DNA of 64,000 nt, from contig JNJQ01000001.1 in the NCBI GenBank assembly GCA_000701725.1, positions 186,001-250,000 on the forward strand, written 5' to 3'. Source of the DNA: Erysipelotrichaceae bacterium NK3D112 (GTDB taxonomy: Bacteria > Bacillota_I > Bacilli_A > Erysipelotrichales > Erysipelotrichaceae). The notes beneath the pieces were generated by a model. It was not told the DNA's origin, made no database searches, and saw nothing but the letters and a program-made list of their open reading frames with translations. Position 1 is the first letter of the stretch; each line of letters opens with the position of its first letter. Shown here piece after piece: positions 8,700 to 18,914 of the stretch. The translations under genes and the position numbers were made by a program.

Positions 8700-9994
8700 G
8701 TGAAGCTCTTGTAATCGGAGCCGGACTTGCCGGATGCGAAGCAGCCTGGCAGCTGGCAAAGCGGGGCGTTCATGTGAAACTTGTGGAAATGAAGCCGCAG
8801 AAAAAATCCCCGGCCCATCACAGCGACACCTTCGCCGAACTGGTCTGTTCCAACTCGCTTCGCTCGGATGCTTTGACCAATGCGGTCGGCGTGCTGAAAG
8901 CGGAGATGCGTGAAATCGGCTCTTTGATCATGAAATGCGCGGATGAGAACAAGGTTCCCGCCGGCAGCGCGCTTGCGGTTGACCGTGAGAAGTTCTCACA
9001 GGCAGTCACCGATGCCATCCGCAGCAACCCCCTGATTGAAATCGTGGAACAGGAATGCACGGAAATTCCGGACGTTCCATGTGTGATTGCAAGCGGTCCA
9101 TTGACTTCTGATCCGCTGGCCGCAGCGATGATGCGCTTAATGGATCAGGATTCCTGTTACTTCTATGATGCGGCGGCGCCGATCGTGACTGCTGAATCGA
9201 TCGATATGAGCAAAGCCTACCGCAAATCCCGCTATGACAAGGGAAGTGCGGATTATATCAACTGCCCGATGAGCCTGGAGGAATTTGAAGCATTCTATCA
9301 GGCATTGATCACTGCCGAAACCGCAGAGATGCATTCCTTTGAAAAAGAGGTCTTCTTCGAAGGCTGCATGCCTTTTGAAGTCATGGCAAAGCGGGGCAGG
9401 GACACCCTGCTGTTTGGACCGATGAAACCGGTCGGCCTGGAACAGGAAGGAAAGAAGCGTCCTTACGCGGTGGTGCAGCTGAGACAGGACAATGCGGAAG
9501 GAACCCTTTACAACATTGTCGGCTTTCAGACCCATCTGAAATGGGGTGAGCAGAAACGCATCCTACAGATGATTCCGGGTCTGGAAAACTGTGAAATCGT
9601 GCGCTATGGCGTCATGCACAGAAACACCTATATCAATTCCCCGAAATGGCTCAGGGAAACCTATCAGTTCAAAGACCGCAATGATCTGTTCTTCGCCGGA
9701 CAGATGACCGGGGTGGAAGGCTATATTGAATCTGCCGCTTCGGGCATGCTGGCGGGAATCAATCTTGCCCATGTTCTCAAAGGCGAGGCGCCTGTGATGC
9801 CTGGTGCCAAAACGATGATCGGAGCCATGTCCCATTACATCACAACCGCAGATCCCAATCACTTCCAGCCGATGAACGCCAATTTCGGCATCATGTATCT
9901 GGAAGGAAAGCATAAAAAGAAAGACCGCAAGGCAGCTTACGCGCCGCAGTCTCTTGCCATAATCCGGGAGATGATTCAGGATGGAAGACTTTGA
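8696..9994 (+). CDS. trmFO: tRNA m5U54 methyltransferase TrmFO
   Basis: A 432-residue FAD-dependent enzyme that makes 5-methyluridine at position 54 of tRNA using methylenetetrahydrofolate. The FAD-binding motif [16 protein letters not shown] is at the N-terminus. The family blocks [16 protein letters not shown] and [22 protein letters not shown] (the second FAD-binding part) are clear. Length is typical. It lies between topA and xerC exactly as gid does in Bacillus. Start ATG overlaps the topA stop. Confidence 0.97.
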   Translation: MSEALVIGAGLAGCEAAWQLAKRGVHVKLVEMKPQKKSPAHHSDTFAELVCSNSLRSDALTNAVGVLKAEMREIGSLIMKCADENKVPAGSALAVDREKFSQAVTDAIRSNPLIEIVEQECTEIPDVPCVIASGPLTSDPLAAAMMRLMDQDSCYFYDAAAPIVTAESIDMSKAYRKSRYDKGSADYINCPMSLEEFEAFYQALITAETAEMHSFEKEVFFEGCMPFEVMAKRGRDTLLFGPMKPVGLEQEGKKRPYAVVQLRQDNAEGTLYNIVGFQTHLKWGEQKRILQMIPGLENCEIVRYGVMHRNTYINSPKWLRETYQFKDRNDLFFAGQMTGVEGYIESAASGMLAGINLAHVLKGEAPVMPGAKTMIGAMSHYITTADPNHFQPMNANFGIMYLEGKHKKKDRKAAYAPQSLAIIREMIQDGRL

Positions 9995-10919
9995 GCATTG
10001 TCTGGACAGATTTCTTGACACGCTCGCTCTGGAAAAGACCGGATCAAAGGATACCGACGATGCCTACCGGCGCGATATTGACCGCTTTCTGGTTTATCTT
10101 GAGGATAACGGAATCAATTCCTTTGAGAAAGTCGGCCGTGACACGATCAGTGAATATATCACCGATCTGCGCAGCGGCGATATCTCCGGAACACCCTTAA
10201 GCAACGCGAGCTTCAGCCGCAGTCTTTCCGCGCTCAAATCGTTCTGGCGCTATCTGAATATTCATGAAGGCGTCAAGAACAATCCGGTGCAGATCTTCAA
10301 AGGCGCCAAGGTCAAACGCCATCTGCCCGATTATCTGACATTCGAACAGATGGAGACCATGCTGGAAAGCTTCGATCTTTCCAAACCTGCCGATTTACGC
10401 GACCGCTGCATCATTGAAACGATGTATGCATGCGGACTGCGTGTGTCTGAATGCGCGGGTATCAGAATCGCTGACATCCGTCTCAAAGAAGGCTATCTCA
10501 GCGTGCTTGGCAAAGAGTCCAAGGAACGCCTGATTCCGTTTTACAGACGCTGCGCGCAGCTGATTGATCTTTACATGCGCAAGGCAAGACCGCTGTTCAT
10601 GGCAAAGGCTGAAGATGAGCACGGTATTCTCTTCGTCAATCAGAAGGGTAAACCGATCACTCCGCGCGCCATTCAGATGATCGTTGACAAGGCGGCTGAA
10701 AAAGCGGGATTGAGCATGCATGTGCATCCGCATATGATCCGCCACTCCTTCGCCACTCATCTGCTTGACAACGGAGCGGATCTCAGAATTGTCCAGGAAC
10801 TGCTCGGACATGAGAACCTTTCCACCACCCAGATTTACACCCATGTCACCCAGGACCGTCTTTCCCGAGTCGTGGAAGCGGCCCATCCCCATGGCAAAGG
10901 CGTCAAAGGGCAGGAGTAA
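9981..10919 (+). CDS. xerC: Tyrosine recombinase XerC
   Basis: A 312-residue site-specific recombinase of the XerC/XerD type that resolves chromosome dimers at dif. The N-terminal SAM-like core-binding domain covers about residues 1-100. The catalytic residues are present: Arg in ACGLRVSE, Lys in [11 protein letters not shown], the HxxR box HMIRHSF, the second His in [11 protein letters not shown] and the nucleophile Tyr in TQIYTHV. Position directly after trmFO is that of codV/xerC in Bacillus, so this is the chromosomal recombinase and not a phage integrase. It overlaps trmFO by 14 bases. The hslVU-codY genes that follow in Bacillus are absent here. Confidence 0.92.
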   Translation: MEDFEHCLDRFLDTLALEKTGSKDTDDAYRRDIDRFLVYLEDNGINSFEKVGRDTISEYITDLRSGDISGTPLSNASFSRSLSALKSFWRYLNIHEGVKNNPVQIFKGAKVKRHLPDYLTFEQMETMLESFDLSKPADLRDRCIIETMYACGLRVSECAGIRIADIRLKEGYLSVLGKESKERLIPFYRRCAQLIDLYMRKARPLFMAKAEDEHGILFVNQKGKPITPRAIQMIVDKAAEKAGLSMHVHPHMIRHSFATHLLDNGADLRIVQELLGHENLSTTQIYTHVTQDRLSRVVEAAHPHGKGVKGQE

Positions 10920-10925
10920 AAAGGG

Positions 10926-10954
10926 TTGCATTACGGTACGTGTATTGCTAGAAT
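10926..10954 (+). promoter_or_regulatory. Candidate promoter of the pyr operon leader
   Basis: TTGCAT (10926-10931), a 17-base spacer, then TGC-TAGAAT (10946-10954), an extended -10 close to the form seen elsewhere in this window. Predicted transcript start is near 10961, giving a leader of about 220 bases before pyrC. Confidence 0.6.
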
Positions 10955-10966
10955 TCATCTGAAAAT

Positions 10967-11005
10967 AAAAGGAACATCCGCATTTATGCCCATGATCCTT
11001 TTTTT
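10967..11005 (+). terminator. First hairpin with T tract (xerC terminator or leader pause hairpin)
   Basis: AAAAGGA-A-CAT pairs with ATG-A-TCCTTTT with one A/A mismatch, and an inner GCA/TGC pairing sits in the loop; seven T follow at 10999-11005. It could end the xerC transcript. If the promoter at 10926-10954 is used, it is inside the pyr leader and could act as a pause or first attenuator hairpin. Confidence 0.65.
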
Positions 11006-11026
11006 GGAAAAAAGAAAGGGCACGTT

Positions 11027-11128
11027 ATGAAGAGAAGCTGCGTATTACAGAAGCTGAATCAGATCGCGCGTACGATGCATGTCAATGCGTTCATTCTTTC
11101 TTTTTCTCATCACGATCAATATCTTTGA
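11027..11128 (+). CDS. Candidate 33-residue leader peptide of the pyr operon
   Basis: A small ORF with an AAAGGG ribosome site 6 bases before its ATG, coding 33 residues (begins MKRSCVLQKL, ends SHHDQYL). Its codons at about 11090-11108 form a T-rich stretch (TTCATTCTTTCTTTTTC), and the TGA stop at 11126-11128 overlaps the first bases of the terminator stem. This layout is that of pyrL ahead of enterobacterial pyrBI: when UTP is low, polymerase pauses in the U-rich stretch, the ribosome catches up, and a ribosome at the stop blocks the terminator. The peptide sequence itself probably does not matter. No homology to E. coli PyrL is claimed; function is inference from layout. Confidence 0.6.
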   Translation: MKRSCVLQKLNQIARTMHVNAFILSFSHHDQYL

Positions 11129-11161
11129 CAGCTTTCAGATTCATCGAAGCTGTCTTTTTTT
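11127..11161 (+). terminator. Attenuator-type terminator directly before pyrC
   Basis: Perfect 8-bp stem GACAGCTT (11127-11134) / AAGCTGTC (11147-11154) with a 12-base loop and seven T. It lies between the leader ORF stop codon and the pyrC ribosome site, so it would stop transcription before any pyr gene unless prevented. The left arm begins inside the leader stop codon. I see no sequence like the PyrR-binding loop in the leader. Confidence 0.85.
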
Positions 11162-11178
11162 GAAAAACGGAGGTTGTC

Positions 11179-12453
11179 ATGAAGCGCAGAATCACCAACG
11201 CGGAAGTGCTGTACAACGGCACTCTTCAGAAGCTTGAAATCCTCTTTGATGAAACCGGAATCCTTCGCGTCGCTGAAACAATCGACTGTGAGGAATGCGA
11301 AGTCATCGATGCGCACGGCTATGCGGTACTGCCCGGATTGATCGATGTGCATGTTCATCTGAGAGAACCCGGCTTTGAAGCCAAGGAAACAATCGCCACC
11401 GGCAGCGCGGCTGCCGCTCATGGCGGTTTCACAACCATCTTCGCCATGCCCAATCTGAATCCGTTCCCCGATTGCGCGGAAACGATGAAGCCTTATCTGG
11501 AAAAAATCAGAACAGACGCGGTTGTCAATGTGCTGCCTTACGGAACCATCACCAAAGGCGAAAAGGGTGCGGAAGTTTCCGATATGGCTGCCATGAATGA
11601 ACTCGGCATCCGCTGGTTCTCCGATGACGGCGTCGGCGTTGAAAACGACGCAATCATGGAAAAAGCACAGAAGGAAGTGAAACGGCTGGACGCTCTGATG
11701 GCATGCCATACAGAAGATATGAACTACCGCAGACCCGGTGCCTCTGTGCACGAATCTGGATATGCAGCTCAGAAGGGCTGGCTCGGCATTCCTTCCGAAT
11801 GCGAGAGCGAACAGCTCAAGCGCGATCTGAAACTGGCGGAGCAGACCGGTCTCAGATACCATGGCTGCCATATTTCCGCAAAGCAGAGCGTTGAGGCATT
11901 GCGTGAGGCCAAAGCAAACGGTGCGGATGTCAGTGCGGAAGTGACCGCTCATCATCTGCTTCTGGAAGAAGATGATGTCAAAGGCCCCAACTGGAAGATG
12001 AATCCGCCGCTAAGAAGCCATGAGGACAGAATGTCTCTGATTGAGGCGCTTGAGGACGGCACCCTGGATTTCATCGCCAGCGACCATGCCCCGCATACAT
12101 ATGCGGACAAAGATAAACCGATGGCACAGGCTGCCTTCGGCATCATTTCACTGGAAACCAGCTTCCCGCTGCTTTATACGGAGTTTGTAAAACGTCAGAA
12201 GAGATGGACACTGCCTCAGCTTGTAGAATGGATGAGCACAAAACCGGCAAAGCGCTTCGGCCTGGAAAACAAAGGCGTGATTCGGGAAGGCGCCGCCAGT
12301 GATCTCATCATTGTCAATCTTGATACCGAAACAGTGATCCACGCGGATCAATTCGCCTCCAAAGGCAGAAACACACCGTTTGACGGCTGGACAGTCAATT
12401 GCGAAATCACTGAAACCATCTGCGGCGGAAAAACCGTATATCAAAAGAACTGA
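11179..12453 (+). CDS. pyrC: Dihydroorotase
   Basis: A 424-residue zinc amidohydrolase that closes carbamoyl-aspartate to dihydroorotate, third step of UMP synthesis. The metal-binding HVHLREPGFEAKE motif (about residues 58-70) and the SDHAPH motif (about 305) of class I dihydroorotases are intact, along with GLIDVHVHL. The ribosome site GGAGG lies 7 bases before ATG. It is the first gene of pyrC-K-D-F-E. The genes for carbamoyl-phosphate synthase and aspartate transcarbamoylase are not in this operon. Confidence 0.96.
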   Translation: MKRRITNAEVLYNGTLQKLEILFDETGILRVAETIDCEECEVIDAHGYAVLPGLIDVHVHLREPGFEAKETIATGSAAAAHGGFTTIFAMPNLNPFPDCAETMKPYLEKIRTDAVVNVLPYGTITKGEKGAEVSDMAAMNELGIRWFSDDGVGVENDAIMEKAQKEVKRLDALMACHTEDMNYRRPGASVHESGYAAQKGWLGIPSECESEQLKRDLKLAEQTGLRYHGCHISAKQSVEALREAKANGADVSAEVTAHHLLLEEDDVKGPNWKMNPPLRSHEDRMSLIEALEDGTLDFIASDHAPHTYADKDKPMAQAAFGIISLETSFPLLYTEFVKRQKRWTLPQLVEWMSTKPAKRFGLENKGVIREGAASDLIIVNLDTETVIHADQFASKGRNTPFDGWTVNCEITETICGGKTVYQKN

Positions 12454-12473
12454 TCAGAAAGGAACGTGAACAG

Positions 12474-14806
<2,333 letters not shown>

Positions 14807-14820
<14 letters not shown>

Positions 14821-15469
14821 GAAGCAGTTTACCGAATTCATGCTCAGCTGCAACGCCCTGAAATTCGGTGATTTCACTCTGAAATCAGGCAGAAGAAGCC
14901 CGTTCTTCATGAATGCCGGCGCCTATGTGGAAGGCGGACAGCTCCATGACATCGCATGCTATTACGCAAAGGCGATCAATGACAACTTCGGTCTGGACTT
15001 CGATGTCCTCTTCGGTCCGGCTTACAAGGGCATTCCGCTGGCAGTCGCAACCGCGATGGCAATCCATGAGCTCTATGGCAAGGAAGTGCGCTATTGTTCC
15101 AACCGCAAAGAGGTCAAGGACCATGGCGACACAGGTATCCTGCTTGGCTCCAAGCTCAAGGATGGCGACAGAGTGATCATGATCGAGGATGTCACCACCT
15201 CCGGAAAGTCCATGGAAGAGACCGTACCGATCGTCAAGGCGCAGGCCAATGTTGAAATCAAGGGCCTGATCGTTTCACTCAACCGCAACGAAAAGGGCAA
15301 GGGAAACAAGACCGCCCTGGCTGAGATTTCCGACCTTTACGGCTTCAAGACAGCGGCGATTGTCTCCATGCCCGAAGTGGTGGAGATTCTCAAAGAGAAG
15401 AATGCTCTGAGCGAAGAGCTGCTTGAAAGAATTGATGCATATTACGCTGAATACGGCGCAACTGAATAA
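14807..15469 (+). CDS. pyrE: Orotate phosphoribosyltransferase
   Basis: A 220-residue enzyme that joins orotate and PRPP to form OMP. The PRPP-binding loop VIMIEDVTTSGKSMEE is intact (about residues 121-136), and FKSGRRSPFF-like substrate residues are near the N-terminus (FTLKSGRRSPFFMNAG). The start is ATG 14807 with AAGGAG upstream; an upstream in-frame ATG at 14771 lies deep in pyrF. It is the last gene of the operon. Confidence 0.96.
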
Positions 15470-15485
15470 TCGAATGAAATAAAAT

Positions 15486-15529
15486 ATCCGGAAGGGATCA
15501 CTGAACAGATCGCTTCCGGATTCTTTATT
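15486..15529 (+). terminator. Terminator of the pyr operon
   Basis: Stem ATCCGGAAG / CTTCCGGAT, with a 18-base loop, then TTCTTTATTT. It sits between pyrE and the converging blaR-like gene and may serve both strands weakly. Confidence 0.8.
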
Positions 15530-15535
15530 TGCGGT

Positions 15536-17698
15536 TCATGAATTGTATGCGGGGAAGGTCATTCCGATATCGGAAAGTGTTCCATTCTGCCCGATGGAAT
15601 AGAAGGTGATTCCGACTTTTGAAATATGCAGTCCATACCGCCCGGCAGTCAAAGGCACTGCGACTTCATTGCCTTCATAGGATTGGGATTGCTGACTCAG
15701 GGTAATCCTGAACGGTTTGCTGAGACTTTCCAGAGCGCCGCTTTCATCAGGAGTGATGTAGATCGGACTTCCTGCAAACTCAGTTCCGTCTTTGACGTAA
15801 GCGGCATCCATGATGAGTGTGCCGTTTTCAATATGAGGAATCAATCTCACGTAACGTGTCCGGTCTGAATTGTCCGGATAAATACGATATTCCCCGGCCA
15901 GCTTAGATTCCGGCGTCGGAACATGATCGACGGGATAGTCCGGATCACTCATCATATTCACACCGGGATTGACTGCCATACGGATCTTCTCCTGCGTGTC
16001 TGTATCAAGGAAGGTAAGCGACAGCGTGCAGGTGGTAAGCCGGTTGAAGAGTTCTTCCTTCTGCGTTTCATCAATTTCAATGAAACGGCAGGCATTGAGG
16101 CGGTATTTCTCATTTTCGGCCGGTGTGCCGATTGTGTCTGCAGAAGAATAAGTGTCGGAAATATAGACAGCCGGAATCTTCAGATCAGCAAGGATAGTAT
16201 CAATCGTATGCGTATCATCTTCCGTCAGCTTATAATGATCATTCGAATAGATCATCTCATCTTTCAGAACATAAATGCCGGGTTTCGGAATTTCAATCAG
16301 ACTGATCATGTATCTGAGCGCCAGAGAGTTTTTTGAGTTTCTGTAAAACGGCATGGTATTCATCCGGCTGACGATGGAGTCCAGCATCAGTCCGTATGAA
16401 TGATCCGCCGGAATGATCAGCTGCTTTTTGATCTTATTGTCCTCATAAAACTCCGCATACCAGGCATCAGACATATTTTCGTTCTGCGTTTCCTTTGAGA
16501 AATCCTGCCGCAAAAGTGTCATGACTTTTGTTCCGCATGTGAGGAACACATCGGGGATGGACTCAAAGCCATCTTTCTGTACAATGATCTCATGATCATT
16601 CTGACTGTATTTAGACAGTTCAGCAAATAGGGCGGTGAATTCTTCGATCAGAGCTGGATTCTCACAATAATGCACAGCCGGCAGTTCATCCGGTGAATGC
16701 ACTGCCACCTCCATTGTCAGAGTTTCCGTTTCCGGCTTATCCGCTTCTTGCTGTCCGGATTTTTCAGGATCGCTCAGAAACCCGCAGCCGGTGATCAGAC
16801 ATATACATAACGCACCAAGCACAGTCCATAATGTCGGTTTCTTCCAGCGGACCAGATTGCGGATCCGCTTTTTTGTTTCAGCTTCCTCAAATGAGGCATA
16901 TACAGGCATGTAAGAATGTCTGTGATATGCAAAATCGAGAATCGTCTTTGCGTAATGTTTCTGCGCTTCCGGCTTCATGCGGCTGATCACCGCCTCATCG
17001 CATGCCAGTTCGGTGTCCGTTGTGAACAGATGCCTTGCCAGCCATACAAGCGGATTGAACCAATGAACCGAAAGAATCAGATATGCGATCATGCGGATCA
17101 ATGTGTCATGACGGGCGATATGCATTTTTTCGTGCAGAAGGATATCGCCGCGTGAGTGCTCATCCAGGTTTTCCGGCAGATAAATCCGCGGACGGATGGC
17201 GCCGCAGACAAACGGTGCGCTGATCATCTTTCCTTCGTAAATGCCCGGTTCTGTCTGTCTTGCGCCGACAGTCATCTTTCTCACCTGCAACCATGACCAT
17301 AACAGATATCCCGTCATCAGAATCAGACCTGCAATCCAGATCAATGTGGCAATGAATGTCACGATCTGAAGCGGATTCACACTGTGACCCGGTGCCGGTG
17401 AGAATGTTTCTGATATCACCGGATTGACAGCCTGATCCACAGTCTCAAACCCGGAATGGATGACAGGTTCCTGCATCATCATGATATTCTGCGGTACGGG
17501 TTCGGCATGCGGAATCAATGAGAAGAATCCCTTTATGGAGAAGGGCAGAATCAGCCGGATTCCGGCGATTGCCCATAACACGATCATATATTTCTTCGGC
17601 ATCCGCTGCAGAATCATTCTGAGCACAATCACCGCAAGAATAACCCATGATCCCTTGATGCTGAGATTCAATATTTTGATGAACATTTGTTCCATCAT
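15536..17698 (-). CDS. BlaR1-like M56 membrane metalloprotease with unusual sensor domain
   Basis: A 720-residue membrane protein. The N-terminal 310 residues are the M56 peptidase module of BlaR1/MecR1: several membrane helices and the zinc motif HEKMH (about residue 188), followed by DTELACDEAVI. In BlaR1 the protease is activated by an outer sensor and leads to loss of the repressor BlaI. Here the outer part (about residues 320-720) is longer than the penicillin-binding sensor and I find no SxxK active-site serine where BlaR1 has STYK. It also has a lipobox-like LITGCG at the end of the last helix. The ligand is therefore unknown. It follows the blaI-like gene, overlapping it by 4 bases. 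Confidence 0.85.
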   Translation of the reverse strand: MMEQMFIKILNLSIKGSWVILAVIVLRMILQRMPKKYMIVLWAIAGIRLILPFSIKGFFSLIPHAEPVPQNIMMMQEPVIHSGFETVDQAVNPVISETFSPAPGHSVNPLQIVTFIATLIWIAGLILMTGYLLWSWLQVRKMTVGARQTEPGIYEGKMISAPFVCGAIRPRIYLPENLDEHSRGDILLHEKMHIARHDTLIRMIAYLILSVHWFNPLVWLARHLFTTDTELACDEAVISRMKPEAQKHYAKTILDFAYHRHSYMPVYASFEEAETKKRIRNLVRWKKPTLWTVLGALCICLITGCGFLSDPEKSGQQEADKPETETLTMEVAVHSPDELPAVHYCENPALIEEFTALFAELSKYSQNDHEIIVQKDGFESIPDVFLTCGTKVMTLLRQDFSKETQNENMSDAWYAEFYEDNKIKKQLIIPADHSYGLMLDSIVSRMNTMPFYRNSKNSLALRYMISLIEIPKPGIYVLKDEMIYSNDHYKLTEDDTHTIDTILADLKIPAVYISDTYSSADTIGTPAENEKYRLNACRFIEIDETQKEELFNRLTTCTLSLTFLDTDTQEKIRMAVNPGVNMMSDPDYPVDHVPTPESKLAGEYRIYPDNSDRTRYVRLIPHIENGTLIMDAAYVKDGTEFAGSPIYITPDESGALESLSKPFRITLSQQSQSYEGNEVAVPLTAGRYGLHISKVGITFYSIGQNGTLSDIGMTFPAYNS

Positions 17699-18060
17699 GA
17701 TGATTTCCCCCAGTTCTCAATCATTTTTGAGAGCTCCTCATATTCTTTTTCATCCGGCTTTTCACTTCTGACAAAGGCTGCCATAAAAGCGGGAAGTGAT
17801 CCGCTGAATTTGTTTTCAAGCAATTCACGGATTTCAGCTGTCTGTGCTTCTTCTCTTGAAACAAGAGAAGTGACAATGGAATTCACATTCTGAATGATGC
17901 CGCGCTCACTTAAACGGCGGATCACCGTATAGGTGGTGGCTTTGGACCATCCGAGTTTTTCTCTGCACAGTTTCATCAGTTCAGTGCTGTTAATGGGCTC
18001 ATTGTCCCAGAGAATTTCACAGAGACGGTATTCACTGTCATTTATTTTGCAATGATTCAT
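17695..18060 (-). CDS. BlaI/MecI/CopY-family transcriptional repressor
   Basis: A 121-residue repressor of the BlaI/MecI family. The winged-helix DNA-binding domain covers residues 1-75: ISDSEYRLCEILW-like start (INDSEYRLCEILWDNEPINSTEL), then LGWSKATTYTVIRRLSERGII. The C-terminal half is the dimerisation region and holds the kind of segment that is cut when the partner protease is activated. It is the first gene of a two-gene operon with the M56 protease. Two perfect operator palindromes precede it, so it almost surely represses itself. No beta-lactamase or penicillin-binding protein gene lies next to it. Confidence 0.92.
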   Translation of the reverse strand: MNHCKINDSEYRLCEILWDNEPINSTELMKLCREKLGWSKATTYTVIRRLSERGIIQNVNSIVTSLVSREEAQTAEIRELLENKFSGSLPAFMAAFVRSEKPDEKEYEELSKMIENWGKSS

Positions 18061-18072
18061 AATTCACTTTTG

Positions 18073-18088
18073 GTTTACAACTGTAAAC
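18073..18088 (-). promoter_or_regulatory. BlaI-type operator 1
   Basis: Perfect palindrome GTTTACA-N2-TGTAAAC, 13 bases before the blaI-like start. It contains the TACA/TGTA core known for BlaI and MecI operators. Confidence 0.88.
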
Positions 18089-18102
18089 CTTCCTCAATTT
18101 CA

Positions 18103-18118
18103 GTTTACACTTGTAAAC
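18103..18118 (-). promoter_or_regulatory. BlaI-type operator 2
   Basis: Second perfect copy of GTTTACA-N2-TGTAAAC, exactly 30 bp from the first, so both sites lie on about the same face of the helix. A minus-strand promoter TTGTAT-N17-TAAACT runs through it, so repressor binding would block polymerase. Confidence 0.88.
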
Positions 18119-18173
18119 CTCCTGATACAAGATCTTCTGACAAAAAATGTGATCTTAATAATTTTGATGATAT

Positions 18174-18233
18174 TTCGGTACCGAATGTATTGACCTGCAT
18201 TCAATTATGATTTACATTATGTTCGGTACCAAA
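18174..18233 (+). promoter_or_regulatory. Promoter and duplicated operator of the MarR gene
   Basis: TTGACC (18190-18195), 17 bases, TACATT (18213-18218) form a sigma-A promoter. It is flanked by TTCGGTACCGAA (18174-18185, perfect palindrome) and TTCGGTACCAAA (18222-18233), which cover the -35 upstream side and the transcript start. This fits repression by a dimeric regulator, most simply the MarR protein itself. Confidence 0.7.
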
Positions 18234-18250
18234 CTAATAAAGGAGGAATT

Positions 18251-18781
18251 ATGGAAAAGAATATTGATATCGAACTGTTTGAAAAATTCAGAAGAGTCAG
18301 CCGCGCAATGAAGTGGATGCGTCATGAACATAAAGGACCGATGGCAGGCAGAGGTCCGTGTCATCCGCACATGCATCACATGCCGCCGGAAGGTGAGATG
18401 CCAGAGGCGCATATGCGGCCTGAAAGCCCCCATCATCCGCGCCGTCTGCCGCGTGAGAGGATCCTGACCATCCTCAATGAGCGCCCGGAAGGCGTCCGTC
18501 AGAGAGAACTCGCCGAAGCGATGATGATCAATCCGTCAAGCATTTCGGAAGCCATCGACAAGCTGGAAGCGGACCGCTACATTGAAAGAAACGTTGATCC
18601 GAGCGACCGCAGAGCAACCCTGATCACCCTGACGGAAAAGGGTAAGGCAAGAGCCTATGAGGTTGAGGATGAGCGTGCCGAGGCATTCGGACGTTTCTTC
18701 CGCAATCTTAATGAGGAAGAAAAGGCGGTTCTTTCCTCACTGCTCGACAAGATCCTCTCTGACGAAACATTTCCCGGCTAG
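18251..18781 (+). CDS. MarR-family regulator with His-rich N-terminal region
   Basis: A 176-residue MarR-type regulator. The winged helix runs over about residues 72-140: RILTILNERPEGVRQRELAEAMMINPSSISEAIDKLEADRYIERNVDPSDRRATLITLTEKGK, with the DPSDRRA wing typical of the family. Unusual is the segment at residues 25-62, rich in His, Met and Pro (CHPHMHHMPPEGEMPEAHM), which resembles metal-binding stretches. AGGAGG lies 4 bases before ATG. It stands alone between two terminator or promoter regions; the target genes are not evident. Metal sensing is inference. Confidence 0.85.
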   Translation: MEKNIDIELFEKFRRVSRAMKWMRHEHKGPMAGRGPCHPHMHHMPPEGEMPEAHMRPESPHHPRRLPRERILTILNERPEGVRQRELAEAMMINPSSISEAIDKLEADRYIERNVDPSDRRATLITLTEKGKARAYEVEDERAEAFGRFFRNLNEEEKAVLSSLLDKILSDETFPG

Positions 18782-18794
18782 GGAAACAAACCGT

Positions 18795-18820
18795 GCAGCC
18801 TCATAAGGGCTGCTCTTTTT
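18795..18820 (+). terminator. Terminator after the MarR gene
   Basis: Stem GCAGCC / GGCTGC with a short loop, then TCTTTTTTCT. Confidence 0.85.
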
Positions 18821-18845
18821 TCTGTTCTCATGAATGCATGATGAA

Positions 18846-18854
18846 TGCTAGAAT
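18846..18854 (+). promoter_or_regulatory. Extended -10 element before the cysteine desulfidase gene
   Basis: TGCTAGAAT, the same extended -10 form as before the pyr leader. Transcript start would be near 18861, about 54 bases before the ATG at 18915. Confidence 0.55.
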
Positions 18855-18914
18855 GAGTTAACAGCAGTTTCCCACATATTTACAATTATTCATTTGAATG
18901 AGAAGAGGTGTTTT

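Noticed and set aside
8434-8821. Hydrophobic Phe/Leu/Ser-rich minus-strand frames that look like membrane proteins
   Set aside because: They are the mirror of the Lys/Ala/Thr tail of topA; complement of AAG/AAA codons gives Leu, Phe and Ser.
9981-10919. Tyrosine recombinase as a sign of a prophage or integrative element
   Set aside because: Position after trmFO, size and motifs are those of chromosomal XerC; no phage genes or att repeats are near.
10960-11178. PyrR-binding leader before pyrC
   Set aside because: I looked for a PyrR-type conserved loop before the terminator and found none; no pyrR gene is in the operon.
11116-11955. 279-codon open frame on the minus strand opposite pyrC
   Set aside because: It runs through the terminator and pyrC ribosome site and shows no family features.
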